From Montifringilla adamsi (Eukaryota; Chordata; Aves; Passeriformes; Passeridae), in NCBI GenBank assembly GCA_017590115.1, contig JAGGNK010010337.1, positions 4,725,679 through 4,789,678 of the forward strand: a stretch of DNA of 64,000 nucleotides, in the 5' to 3' direction. This document shows, one piece after another, positions 20,916 through 33,350 of the stretch. The position numbers were made by a program, and so were the translations under genes. Each line of letters opens with the position of its first letter. The first letter of the stretch is position 1. The notes under the pieces are model-generated. The model ran no database searches and had not been told where the DNA came from. It saw nothing but the letters and a program-made list of their open reading frames with translations.

Positions 20916-20991
20916 GACACCTCAATGAAAATACTATCCTAAGCTTTCCTTACGACACCTCAATAAAAATACTATCCTAAGCTTTCCTTAC
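20916..20991. repeat. Perfectly adjacent 38-bp tandem duplication
   Basis: 20916-20953 and 20954-20991 are identical except for one G-to-A change (CAATGAAAA versus CAATAAAAA). The near-identity points to a recent duplication by slippage or unequal exchange. Confidence 0.97.
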
Positions 20992-23900
20992 CTGTGTTTA
21001 ACAGAGAAAGGAGACGATGAAGCATTTTATTGACTCCTCTACAGATAAACACAGAAAGATTAAAACATCACCCTAGATAGGTGCCCCTCCATCCTCCTTG
21101 GGAACACACTGGTAGCACTACTCACCCAGACAGGGTCTTTTCCAAGGCTCTCTGCAGACGGAATTAGGTAGTGAGGGCAGCAAAGAGCCAACAGGGAGGA
21201 GTTTTGTTCATGAGGGTATTCCTGCTTGGCTGCCCCACCCCTGTGAACATCATGGATCTGGCAAAGGGCACAACAGCCCTCAGAGGCTGCAAGCTGAAGT
21301 CAATTATGTGCCAGGTGCGTACAAACCGGGTTTTGTCCACTTTCAGGATACTTTGCAATCTGATCACACTTCCCACCTCCACCCCACCTGCTCTAATAAA
21401 GAGCTAAAAAGCTCCTTTTGCAACAAAGTAACACAAAAACTTTTGGGTAATCTTATGCATTCAGAAGCTGCAACTCAAAACAAATCACCAGATCATCTTT
21501 GGTGAAGTAAGGGCAAAGCTGCTGTTTTAAGCCACTGCCTTCCCTGTTCATAGCCTGAATACCATTCATTTCAAGCCACAGTGTGGTATCTAGCAGCAAA
21601 TTGCTGTGGCAGCCTGGTTTCCTGGGAGACATCCACCTTCATCTTATGATCTGTGTAACCAGGAGAGCGCTAAGCCTGGCTCAGCTCCCACTACCCACCC
21701 TGCCCCCTCCCCCAGTATTTTCACCAGCTCCAACAGGAGGTATTCAAGCCAGGATTTATGCAATCTCAATGAATCCTCATTTCGATGATGGCAAAATGTG
21801 CCTTTTTATTTGACCTGTGAGCAGTGAGTCTGCCAGAGAGGAGGCACAAGGCAGCTAGAGGAAAAACAGTCCTTGTTTTGCAAAAGAAACATGTTGGTAG
21901 TTCCTAGCTTTCTACCTTAACCTTTAAGGCAGAATAAAACTGGAAGTACTACCAATATTCCCAAGCCCGCAGGGAACTAGCAGCGGGATAGTCCCAGTCT
22001 GGTGTTTTCTCAGCACACTCAGTAAATGCCAATACTTTCTGCCTGTGTTTGACATAAGTGTGTGACAAAGTTCATCTCTTACACACAAATCTCTGATTTG
22101 TAAAATATGTGAATTGGAGTCTTTTCAGGTGAAAAAAGAGCTCCTGAGAGGAGCCACTGGCATCCACCTCTCCCTTTGTGGGGGACAGGAATGATGCAGT
22201 CACTGACCCTGCCGCGTAAAGTTTTGAAGAAATACAATTTTCTTTCCTGATAAACCTGCATTTCTCCATGCACAACTGGCTTTGAAGGAACCTACCCCTA
22301 TCAGTTGGTTACTCAGCAACTTCTCAAGAGCCCAAAACAGTGTGAGTCCGTTAAACACTTTCTTGTGCTGTTTTCTTGATGACAAGATCTAAGAAGAGAA
22401 GGGACTGGACACTAATATTTTGTGTTCAGTTCAGTTGGTAGATAATTCTTCTAAACATGTGAAAGGACATTAACCAACACAGAAATAAGAAATTCTAACA
22501 GATAGCTCTCTCCAGTTAGAAATTGTATGGTTTTGTGTGATTTCCCACTCCCTAAATATAAGCCATTTTCTCCCACAGAGATGATGGACAACAGTGTGAC
22601 CCCTCCTGGCATTTACTGTTTTCCTTTAGAGATGTTTCAAAGGCCGGAGCCTGATCCATTCACCATCAGATGCTGGATCTTATACTGCATTAAATGTTTT
22701 CTTTTGCAGAGGTATTACTTACACAAACTTCATTAGCACAGGGAAACTCTTGCCCATATATTTCAAACTGAGAAGAGTTTCCAGGAATATCTTCCAGTAA
22801 TTTTGCTGCTAGAACTGTCTTGTACAGCAGTTTCCCCTCATGCTGCCTTACAAATGGAAGCCAAGCTTGTGTTGCTGCAACCCATCCCAAACAGTGATGC
22901 ACTTCAAACCTGTCCAATGGGTTTATCTCAAAGTGCACATGATCTGTGTCTGCTCTCTTCAAAAAAGTCCTTTCCATTCCTGGAATTGTGATATGAACTC
23001 CACCCTTTCCTGGAATACCTGTCTTGGTAGGCTTATCCAACAAACCTTAAATAAATGCTGTCATTTTGATTTCTAGGCAACTAACTCCTTCCCAGCAGAA
23101 CAAATTCCATCCCTTTTCCAGTTGTTTTTCTTCTTTAGGTGCATGGGATACCTTGTCATTACTTGTTTAGTTACTGACAGCTTGTCACAACCAGAGCAAA
23201 ACCATCATTCTCTCTTGGGTATATTAATTTAAGCCAGGCTTTTAACTAGTACTTTAGGCAGAACAAGCATCAAACGGCTTCTGTAGGCCAAAGGCAGGAG
23301 GATGCAGAGATTAGGTGATCAGCAGGGGGCTGAACTCTTCCTGCAGGTAAAATCTCTCCCAAACTCTATCTCACGCTGCACTGCTAAACACAGCTACACT
23401 AAATACAAAAATCCAAGTTAAAACAGTGTAAAGGCTCTTCCAATTCAGAATGGATTTCATTCTTGCTGTTTAATTTCCAGTTTTGGCTGCACACTTTCTA
23501 AAGCAATAGAAAACACTTGTTCTGCATGTCTCCCTTCCTGCTCATTTATCTCCTTGCTTGGATCACACAGATCTAGAATCCCTTGGCCCAGATTCCTTCC
23601 TTGGCGCTAAAAAGACTTTTTACAAGTCACATAATTCCGGCTCCTGTTATCTCTTTATGTAACCACCAGGTTACACAGTGGTGTTAAAGTGTCAGCATCA
23701 GGCACACCACAGTCTGGCAGCAGAAACACACGTGCCATAAGAGTTAGTTACTTCTTACCAAACATTTCCCCTCCCTGCCTCCTCCTCCCCCCAGTCTGCT
23801 GCTCATTGTCTTATCCAGCCTGGCTCATATCTTGCAAAGGGCATCCCATTTGGTGGGACACACACTCAGAGTGAAGCCAGACATGTTTGCCCAGTCACGC

Positions 23901-26235
23901 AGTCTTTACAAAAACATCCATAGTGATGCAATAATATAATAATTAAAAATAATGTTTACAAGCTCAATCCAAAGCTCCCATGATGGGAGGGGAGCTGATG
24001 CCAATAATCTGCATGTGACAAAGTGTAATTAAAGAGTAAGAGGATGATGGTTGCAGCTGTGGAATTGACAAGGCTGATGCAGTTCAGGCTGTTGATTTTC
24101 TTTCCACAAATGTAGAAACCAGACTTTGGAGAAACTGCCCCATTTTGCAGGATTCTCTGGTGGTTCTGCAGGAATGTTCTCCATTAACTGCCACAAAAAT
24201 GTCCCCTACAGAGCCCCTCTTGCAGACGACTGTTGCACACAGGTTCTGACAACATCTGTGTGGGCTTTGGAGGACCTAAACCTGCCAGCTGACACATGGA
24301 TAGCATGGACTAGAGAGTGATCAACCACAGTCTGAGAGACCAGAGCCTCGCTGGAAAGGGTGCCAGTGGCATTTCTCTGCTATTTTACAGGCTGTAGATG
24401 CTGTTTTGTGCAGACATTGTCTGCAGTAAAACACACACAAACTGTGTCTCACAAACGTTGCTGGATTTAAAAGTTCCTGGAGAAGCAGTGTAAGTTTGCA
24501 AATCCGGAAAGAATATTACTGGGACTTGTTGAAGTGCTCAGTATAAACTGTAACACACAAGCCATTAAAATGAGGATATTTGGCATTCAGAGTCACACAT
24601 ATGGGCCTTTCAAAACCATTCTTCTCGTTTGGCAGCTCCTACGGTCCTTGAATGATGCACAACCTCCTTTTATATGTTCCTGTAAGATGCTTCTGCAAAG
24701 TTGGCATTTTTTAAAATAAATTGTGGAGGAGAAACCTTACCAAGAAACACAGATCTGATTTAAGGGAAACTTTGGAAAATTACTTCATTTGCATGATTAC
24801 TTTTGCAAATCCTAGCTGATATCTGTGCTTTGTGCTCAGTTTTTCATTTGGCTGCTTCTAGATGTGCAAATCTGGAAGCCCACTTGTTCGAAGCAGCCCT
24901 GAGCCAGGCTTTGCAAGCAAAATGTCAACGCTGTCCGAGGCTGGGGACACTTTCTGTGCTGATAAGCACCTCCTCTGAGTGGCCAAACTGATCCATCTCC
25001 TGCTCTGACAGTGCCATTGTCTAACCTGACTGTTGAGCGAGGCTTTAAGGCTAAGCAAAGGATAAAACCCTACAATTGACCATGTCCAATGACTGCCTCC
25101 ATCATGTGACATTTCCTCCACGTACATAAAGGCATAATTGACACTTTGGACCTTGCAGATGTTTTGCAATTCATTTGGTTCCCACAAAGATAGCAGAAAG
25201 TAAGTCTCGTGAACTGGCAATACTGTGTTTTCCTCTGAACACTGTTCTTATCTCTAAAAGGTATTTAGATGCAAATTGCATCATGTCTCACGGGCCCCAC
25301 TTGTTTTGTTTTGCTTTTTCCTCTAAACAGTCTGTGCCATGATTTGGTTTTTTTTAAGTATGAAAGTATTCAGATATTCCTGGAAAAACTGACTACTTTT
25401 GACTTAGATCACATGCAAACAGCAGTATATTCTTCTGCCCTCTGCCCATGGCACTCTGCTTTATGCTTCTTAATTTAATTTGCTTTTCTGACTCTTCAGT
25501 GATCCTTTCCAAAGAGAAACCTCTTTGCTAAGACGCCATTTGCTATGCCGTCAATTAAACAGATTATATGAAAAACTGGTTAGCTTCATTTGGCTCTCAG
25601 AGGTTTGGACAAAGGCAGAGCAGCATGGTCAAGTGTGGCCCTCAAACTCTACACAGACATCTTACTACAATCCTAGAAAAATGCTCACTTTTTCATGTAA
25701 TTGAGCAAGGATTTTTTCTCTGCGGCTTGTCCTTTCTCCGTGTAAAACAGGGAAGATGAAAGTTCCCTCCTGGTTGAGCTGAGGTTTTTCCTGTAACAGC
25801 CTTTGCTTTCAGAGATGGAGACCCCTTGGGCTTTCTTTTCACCCCCTATTTGCTCCTGATCAGCTCCCCTGAAGTGACAAGGCAGTAAAGGCAGGGATAT
25901 TGCAATGTGCAGTACCTGCCTGGCTCACCTTTCTCACTCTGGATTGATCAGAGGCAAGAAAAGGCAGCTCCTCTTTTCCCCAAGGGAAATAAAACCAGCT
26001 GCTTTGGACAAACCCTTCCAGGCTGAAGTCTGCAGGCAAGAACTTCTAGAAGTGAAGTGAGTTCTCTCATCTGATTCCATACTGCATGTATCACTACAGC
26101 CTCTGTGTGCCTTCACTTTTCTTTCAATAGTGATCAAAAATTACATCTATTTAAATACAGAAATACATATAATGTTTCTTTCTCTGGTGATGGTAAGATA
26201 ATACCTAAGTCAGACAAATTGCTGGGCTCAGCAAA
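20992..26235. other. Intergenic DNA without a supported gene
   Basis: No promoter, exon or repeat family was recognised. A 117-codon minus-strand frame at 22690-23043 has mixed, protein-like composition but no known domain and no supporting splice or promoter signal. Confidence 0.4.
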
Positions 26236-26332
26236 AGGTAACTGGGTGAGATCTATGGCCTGTATCACACAGAAATTCAGGCCAGATGATCTAATGGGCT
26301 CTTCTGGCTTTAAGACTGATGAAATCTGGAGA
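26236..26332 (+). mobile_element. Ancient CR1/L3-like LINE 3' end
   Basis: The sequence around AGGCCAGATGATCTAATGG, followed by CTCTTCTGGCTTTAAG and GATGAAATCTG, follows the order of the 3' end of old amniote CR1 elements (a GACTAGATGATC-like segment, then a CCCTTCTGGCCTTA-like segment and a terminal ATCTATGAAT-like repeat). It is far more diverged than the CR1 copies in the KCNQ1 intron. Confidence 0.45.
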
Positions 26333-29110
26333 GGAAGAGATGTCCTGAGTCATGAGGACCAGTTCCCTGCCTAAGCAGGCAATCACAACCTATCTTTTAC
26401 AAATTGTTCAAGTGGCACCTTAAAGCTTGGAGGTTTAGCTCCTCATATTTTCACCTGAGTGCTGTTACAGAAATCTCCTCCTGTGATGTTTAGAAACCTT
26501 CAAAAATCTATTTGTGGACAACTTACATATTTGTTCTCATGCCAACATTGCCCTTTGGGTGAAACAGCAATTCTTCTTCCTGTATGTTTAAGGAAACCAA
26601 CCTTAGCCTTTTGTTTTGTTGGGTTAGGTAGAGAAACTCCTAACACGGGCCCTTAATTCCTCTCACCATACATTTTACCCTCCTTCTGCTCCATGCCACA
26701 TTCAGGAAAAACTCATCCACCACCAGACTCAAGCCACCAGACGGCTACACAGTGCTCCAGGTGAAGGCTCAACACTGGGTGCAGCTTCCACAATTCCTAA
26801 AGAAACACCTCACCTGGCAGAGCACCTTCTGCAGGGGGACAGCCTGCCCTGGTTCCCTTCCAGCTGTTCTCATGCTCTGAAGCTGGAGCGATGCTGAGGC
26901 ACCTCAGGGCTGCAGACCTGAAGCTGGGAGAATGGAGGTAGGAGGGCTGTGAGAAGTGGGAAAAGGCTGCACAGCTGAGCCTCATTTGCAGTCCATGTGA
27001 CAGACCTGGGTGTTTGCACCTTCCCTGAGCACTCACAAACACCTGAAGCCCAGGTGCTCCTCCTGCACCTTCCCAGCTGGCCCTGCCTGGTTGGCTGTGG
27101 AGGGTTTGCACCTACAGAGGTAATGCAGAGGCTCTGATGGAGCAAATTGCTGACAATTTTCAACACTTAAACAGGAAAATAGGAACTCTGTCCCTTCCTC
27201 CTCACTGCTGAAATCTGCCAAGCAAAACACGGCTAAGGCAGGCTTGCCCAGGACCAGCTCCTCCTCCTCTTACACAGGCACGCTGATGTGGTCTCTGTTT
27301 TATGATCAGATGCCAACTCAAGCATGTGATGAAGCAAATGCACTTACCATGGCACACCTCATGAGCAGGTCAGGGGCAGAACATGCTGCAACTCAGAACT
27401 GTATTTCATTAGAATATTTAAAACCAGGCTCAGGTTGCATCTCACTCTTATTTCCTGCCACAAATCTACAAAAAAGATGTTGTTTCATGAGGGGAAAACC
27501 CCAACATTTTCTCCTCTTTTCCTCATAGTAGCTCTGAAACATTTTAGGCAAATGATTTAAAAATTGCCTTTAAGGACATATATCTGTGTATTTTACAAAT
27601 ATTACTTTGAAAGTAAAATCTCCATTTATAAATGTGTGAAAATAATGCATCAGACTTGATGTTATGGCAAATTTATCACAAAATCAATATATATAGTTGT
27701 TATCATTATTTCATACATGTATACAGAACCTCTGTTAACTGTTATTGCTGGTTCTTTAATACTTGACCTGAACCTGACATACAATGAAGTATTTTAAACT
27801 TACTCATACCTTGACTGAGGCCTGCAGTTTTGCAAATTTTGCTTAGGCATCAATTTTACTTGCTTAGTTGTGTGTTTTTAATGCTTAGAACTCATGCTTG
27901 ATGTTTTACGTCTTTGGACAGGTATTTTCACTCCCTTGAATGACCAGTCCACTTCATGCAGATGTAAGAAGATTTGGGGGGATTTTGGCTGGCTGTGACA
28001 ATTACAGATACAGGAGGAAGGTAACACTGCTGGTATAATTGTTCTGTAACAGACTAAATGATTCAGTGGGGCACATGTCTTTTATTGGTGGAGAAAACAC
28101 CTACTACTTCTTTTGGCTGATTAAGTTTAGCTTGCTGAAATGGAATTTTAGAGTACTGTGCACAGTTCTTGGTCACAGTTACAAGGCAGACTTTGGCTCT
28201 TTAAATAAGTGGAGAAAATGAACGCTCAAACTCCAAAGTTACTTCAAAACAAACCCCACAGAAAATTAAAAGGAAGGTAAGCCCCTCATTTTTTTTTTTT
28301 TTTTCCAAATCCAAATAGTTTCCCGCAAAGAAACACCAGAGACCTCCAGTCAATAAACAGAGCTACTTCTTCAGTGCTGACTTCTTTACAGAGGTTTTAA
28401 GCATTTCTGGGGTCTGGATTAAAAGATGTGAGCACCTAAAAAAACCTGAAACAGAGAAATAAATAAAGTCACCTCAGTGCTTCACGGATACCCTGCCTTT
28501 TGCAAATGCTTGTCCAACCACAACCTAAATAATTCAAACCATCGTTGTCAGGCAGCAGCACAGCTCTCCTCAATAGGCACTTGCCTTATCACTCTACAGC
28601 AGATGCTTCAGTCAACCATTGGATATTGAAAACATAAATAATGAAACAAAATTTGGAGACAATGGTTTCTGGGCCGGGGACAAAATACTGATGGATATTG
28701 TCAGTCTCGGTGTAACCAAGCAGCAAAAGCTCAAGTGACAACAATAGGGAGGAGAAGAATAGGGACAAGTGAGGAGCCCTGAATCTCAATAAGGCCTGGA
28801 GCTGCACATGCTGCTGTTACCCTAGAAACTAACCTCTCCCCTGAAGAGGTTTGCTGGGGCATTGTCCGGGGGACACAAGATGTGTCATACACCAGATGGT
28901 CGTGTGCTGTATAACTCAGTTATCTGAGTGCTGGAGTGGAGGAATGCACGCCGCCGAGCGCTCCGGAGGGCCGCCCAGGGCACCATCTGTTCTTTCAGAC
29001 CCAAGGCACTGCTTTGGCGTTGGCTTTTTTTTTTGTTGTTTTTTTCTTCTTCCAAGAAAGGAGGGGAAAACAAAATTAAAATGATTCACCATTCAGCAGG
29101 GAAGGGAGAG
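26333..29110. other. Intergenic DNA without a supported gene
   Basis: A T16-type run lies near 28,290. Nothing else was recognised. Confidence 0.4.
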
Positions 29111-29119
29111 AGTAAAAAA

Positions 29120-29310
29120 AAAAAAGCGGCTTAATACAGTTGCCATATCTTGCTTTCATTTAGCTAATTTTATCCCTGGGTTTTATGTCAGGTGAATTGC
29201 TTTTTTACGCCTGGGAGAGCAGCAATTATTTCTCTCTCAGGAGTCTATCATTTATAAATAAAACCCCTTTGAGACCTCATCGGTCATTTACCATCTGAAA
29301 ACCCCCAAAT
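29120..29310. promoter_or_regulatory. Candidate conserved AT-rich regulatory block
   Basis: TAGCTAATTTTAT (about 29,161), AGCAATTATTT (about 29,221) and TTTATAAATAAA (29251-29262, MEF2/HOX-like) cluster here. They sit in low-repeat sequence next to a short GC-rich patch (28,950-28,985). Inferred from texture only. Confidence 0.25.
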
Positions 29311-32300
29311 GCTTTTAGCCATATGTTCTCCAAAGTCTACTCTCTCCTCCCCAGAGCTCCCTGCAAAGGTTTCGGCAATGCAGGGGAAAGAGCATTTTTC
29401 TTTTCCAGGAATTGTTCTCCCCTTTGGCTGGGAAAGGGGGAAGGAGGAAAACAAAAAGTCAGGGCTGAAGCAGCGGCATGAAGGACTGGCGCAGGAAGGA
29501 AATGCTAATCACGGGCTGAGCCGTGCCAAGGAGCAGTGACTAACGTGCCTGAGAGGGGCAGGCACCGGCCAACATCCCGGGGCTCCAGCTCCAGTGCCAC
29601 CAGAGCCAGCCAAAAGCCTTCCTGCCTCCTGCTGGCTTTGGGCTGAGACCTGACTCAAGCTGTGGAAGAGGGAGAACCAGATGGAAATTAAAGTTCAGGA
29701 CACTTCAGGGTACTTCAAAGGTGTATTAAGGCACTTAATATGTTTGGGTGCAAGAAGATCAAGCCAGGGCAGTAAAAGTGATGCTCAGGCTGCAAGAAAC
29801 AGGGACTGAAATGGGTATGCTTGGGGCAGTACATTTTGCTTAATGACAAGACCTGTCTTTTGGTGCACCTATCTGCTCCCCTGTTTATGGCTTCTGTCTT
29901 GCAGCTGCAGAGTATTCTCCCACTTCTCAGCACAGGAGAGAAAATAAATGGAAAATAAAGTGCTGGCTTGATTGCCAACTGAAATAACAGGGAAACATTT
30001 GCAACCGTTTAAGTGAAGGCACTATTTCAAATCTGCTCCATAATGGCTGCAAGTGAGCACACGTGGTGGTGGCTGTGAGTCTGCAGCTCCTGCAGCACAG
30101 GCAGAGGAGGGATTCAGCAGGGGAAGCACATCTTCTGTCATTCAAGCTTTACAAGACAAATTATGATTAAAAAGACATTGTGACTTGCAGAAGACTCCCC
30201 GGTGCAGTTGTGACCAGTGCTCATGGGGGTAACTCTTACCTGATTGTTCCCAAAAGTGATCTGAATCGCATGAATCCCTCTGCCAATCAAACCTGCAGAC
30301 AGTGTTGAATGAACAGCAGGAACCAGGAAAAGAGATGTAATCAAAGCAAACTTACAAGAAGGATAACAGCCAAATATATAAAAGGAGTAGAACCTGAATC
30401 ACATTTACATTAAGTTCCATGTATAGACAGCCCAGTTAAAAATCTAATTACATGACCATTAGGACTAACAAACTATTAGGCAATGCTTAAACAACAGATG
30501 ATAACGTCTCACTAACTGCTTGTAACCCTAATCCTTCACACATGATTATCATTCTTACAGCATTGGTACCACCTGTATCAACTCTAACATACTGATGTTT
30601 AAAAATCAATAATCAATATAATCCTAAGGATGTAACATATAGCAGAAGTGAAAACTGAATTTATTTTCCTCCTTGCCTTCTTGTTTTTTGTTTCCCTGTA
30701 AGATTACTTGCACAGAAAGCAGCAGTGATGAATTTCAGCACAGCTGGCTTTAAAGATTGTGTGAAATGCACAGGCATTGGGGGCTCGGTGTGCGAGGCTC
30801 CCAGACTCGGAAAATTACGGCAAGAAAACCTCTATGGATTTGTCTGCACACCCCTGCTGGGAATTTGGCCCTCTGTGATCCAAGACAGTTCACTGAGGGC
30901 TGCCTAGCCTACTTTCTGCACCTGGCTGAGAGACTGACCAGCAACTCGATGGGGTCGTGGAAGCTTTATTCCCTTTGTTCCATGGGTGTCTGCCATAGAG
31001 AGCCAAGCTTGGATTAGCCGAGCCTAAATCCCTGGGCAGCCTGCCAGAGCAACGCCAGCTCTGAAGCAAACGTAGCTCCAAGATGGTTTCAAGACAGGCT
31101 TTATAGATCAGCTCTTCTTAGGTGCAAATCCACAGGCAGAGAGCACAATGCCTCATGTCAGATCCCTGGGAAGCCTCTCCCAGAGGCAGCAGTTGCCAGC
31201 TCATGTGGGAGCGATGTGAACTTGGACAATGCCACTCCTTCGGGCCAGCCCTTCCCGGCAGTGCTCCCCGGCCAGCGGTGCAGACAATCTCTCTTTGGAC
31301 ACCGTGCTGTGTTACAGGAACACACGTGGGCATGGTTCACAATGTGCCCATCCAGCATCTGAGTGTTCTTTGCCGCAGCACCAAGCATTTTGATGTTTTA
31401 AGCCACTGTCACTGGAAGCAATGTGAGGAAAAAGCTATTTTCCAGCATCTTTCAATAGCTGATCCAAAGGCAAGGTGCATCAAGCCTTGCAGGAGACAAC
31501 AACTCCCAAGAACACATCTCCTCCTCACCCCAGGAGTTAGAAGTGGTCTTCTACTCCAAAGTGAGGGGTTACATTTCTTCCAGACCTCTGTGTTTGGGCA
31601 GGGAGAGAGAGGACTTTCAGCCCAGTTCCTGTGAAAACAAGGTTAATGCACTCATGCTGTGTTTGTTTTGCCTCCCCCTAATAACTTTTGAACCTGTTGG
31701 CCTTGTTCAATTCAACTTGACAGAAGGACAGAGGTCTAGGAAAAAATTAAGTTCTCATAAGTTTTGTGAAAATAAAGGCACTGAAGACAGAGGGTCCTGA
31801 TGTCGTCAACATCCTCACTGATGAAAAGCTGAACAGGAAAGCAGGTCTTGTTGGGCATCAGGGGAACAACACAGAAAACAAACCTGCAACCTCAGACTTC
31901 TTAGACATCAAAGTCAGACCACAGACAAGACCAAAAAAGCCAGTGTTCACAGAAATCCTTGCTAGTTTCAACCTGAACTCAACACCTTGTGGCAATTCCA
32001 CAGCTGCATCTTGGGATGAGCTAATGTCACCTCCACATCGTACTGGCATAACCACCTGCTGCCTTCCTCACAGCTGCTGCTGCTGCTCAGGAGACCCAAG
32101 ATGCAAACATTACAGAAGCTATTTTAAATGAAATTGGAGGGCATTTTAAAGGCTGCTCTGTGCTGTGTGTGTGCAGTAGGACTCACATCACTGAAGTGGA
32201 AGGAAATATCTCTGATCATTTTGGCTTGAAAACACCAGTGGCATGCAGGAATATTAGAAACCAATCTTTTGAAAACAGAAATGGGAAACAGAAACTTGTG

Positions 32301-33235
32301 AATTCGCATGGTTCTGTGGCTCTGTGGCCATGAAGAAAGGAATGCTGCCTACAGAGCTGAGCCCAGCTTCCTCTGAAAGCCATGGAAAAGCATCTTTACT
32401 GCATATTTTCAACTTCCAAAGGCTTACACTGACCTGCATGGACTGAGCAGTCCCACTGCAGGCAATACCCCACTCCAAGCCAACATAAATCAAGTGCACA
32501 AGTATCTTTTCATGGGAGCTGCATCATACCTTCAATCTTTTTCCTTTTCTTCTCAATGTCTTTCCTCTTCCCAAACCTCCACCCCAGCAGTAAAACCCAT
32601 CTCAGCAGGGTACATGAGGATTAGCTTAAAACTATTTTAACCTTTTCTCCTTTAAACTCCCAGAAAATAAGTGTTTTACTTTTTCATTTTTAAAACAAGC
32701 AGCTTGTTTTTCACCCAGACCTTTAAAGCTCACCAGCTGGAATACTTCCAGCTCCCTCAGAACTGATGGGTGCTAAATCAGCCCAGAGGTATCTGCTAGC
32801 AACAACAAACCTTAATTTGCTGTAGTAAAATGTCTGTTCAATCCACTGACATCCCAAGATTTCTGCCTTAGCTAGTATTTGAGCATAGCAGGCCCATTGT
32901 GTTATTTGAAATGAACCTGCTTTAAAGCAGAAGAGTGAAAATGAGTGATGGCCAGGCTCCTGATCTCCTTTTGTAAGATACTATGTCGAAGGGAACCTAA
33001 ACCCAGCCTCATCTGTTGGTTTGGCAGCAGGCACCTCCAACTGAAGCTCCTTGGGCTCGGAATAATTAAGGGTTTGCCTGTAGCAGGACTCCAGGGTGGG
33101 TAATTATTTATCTGAGAGTGGTACCTCCAGTCCCCAGAGGGCAGGTCCCTTTGTGTAGGCAGTGAGCAAACACACAGAAAGGGGCCCTCCCTTCCCGAGG
33201 AATTTGTGGTCTAAACAAACAAGTGGGCTGAGTGC
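29311..33235. other. Intergenic DNA without a supported gene
   Basis: No repeat family or exon was recognised. Frames of up to 170 codons (31122-31634 on the plus strand) have no domain or coding-like composition. Confidence 0.4.
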
Positions 33236-33239
33236 AGGA

Positions 33240-33350
33240 GAGGGGGCAGCAGATGTGGCCAAGCAGGTGAAATGACTCGCCCGGAGGTCACACTGCAGAT
33301 TAATGCTGATGCCAGGCAGTGCTTCTGTCTTTTGAATCCCAATACAGTCT
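33240..33350 (-). mobile_element. Possible MIR-like SINE remnant
   Basis: GTGAAATGACTCGCCC, GGAGGTCACACTGCAG and TTTTGAATCCCAATACAGTC occur in the order of the reverse complement of MIR (a GTGACTTGCCC-like segment, then a GGTCACACAGCT-like segment and a later GGATTCGAACCC-like one). Only short segments match. Confidence 0.4.

Noticed and set aside
22690..23043. 117-codon minus-strand frame with mixed, protein-like composition
   Set aside because: I recognise no family, and no exon boundary, promoter or polyadenylation signal supports it. A protein search with hits in other birds would revive it.
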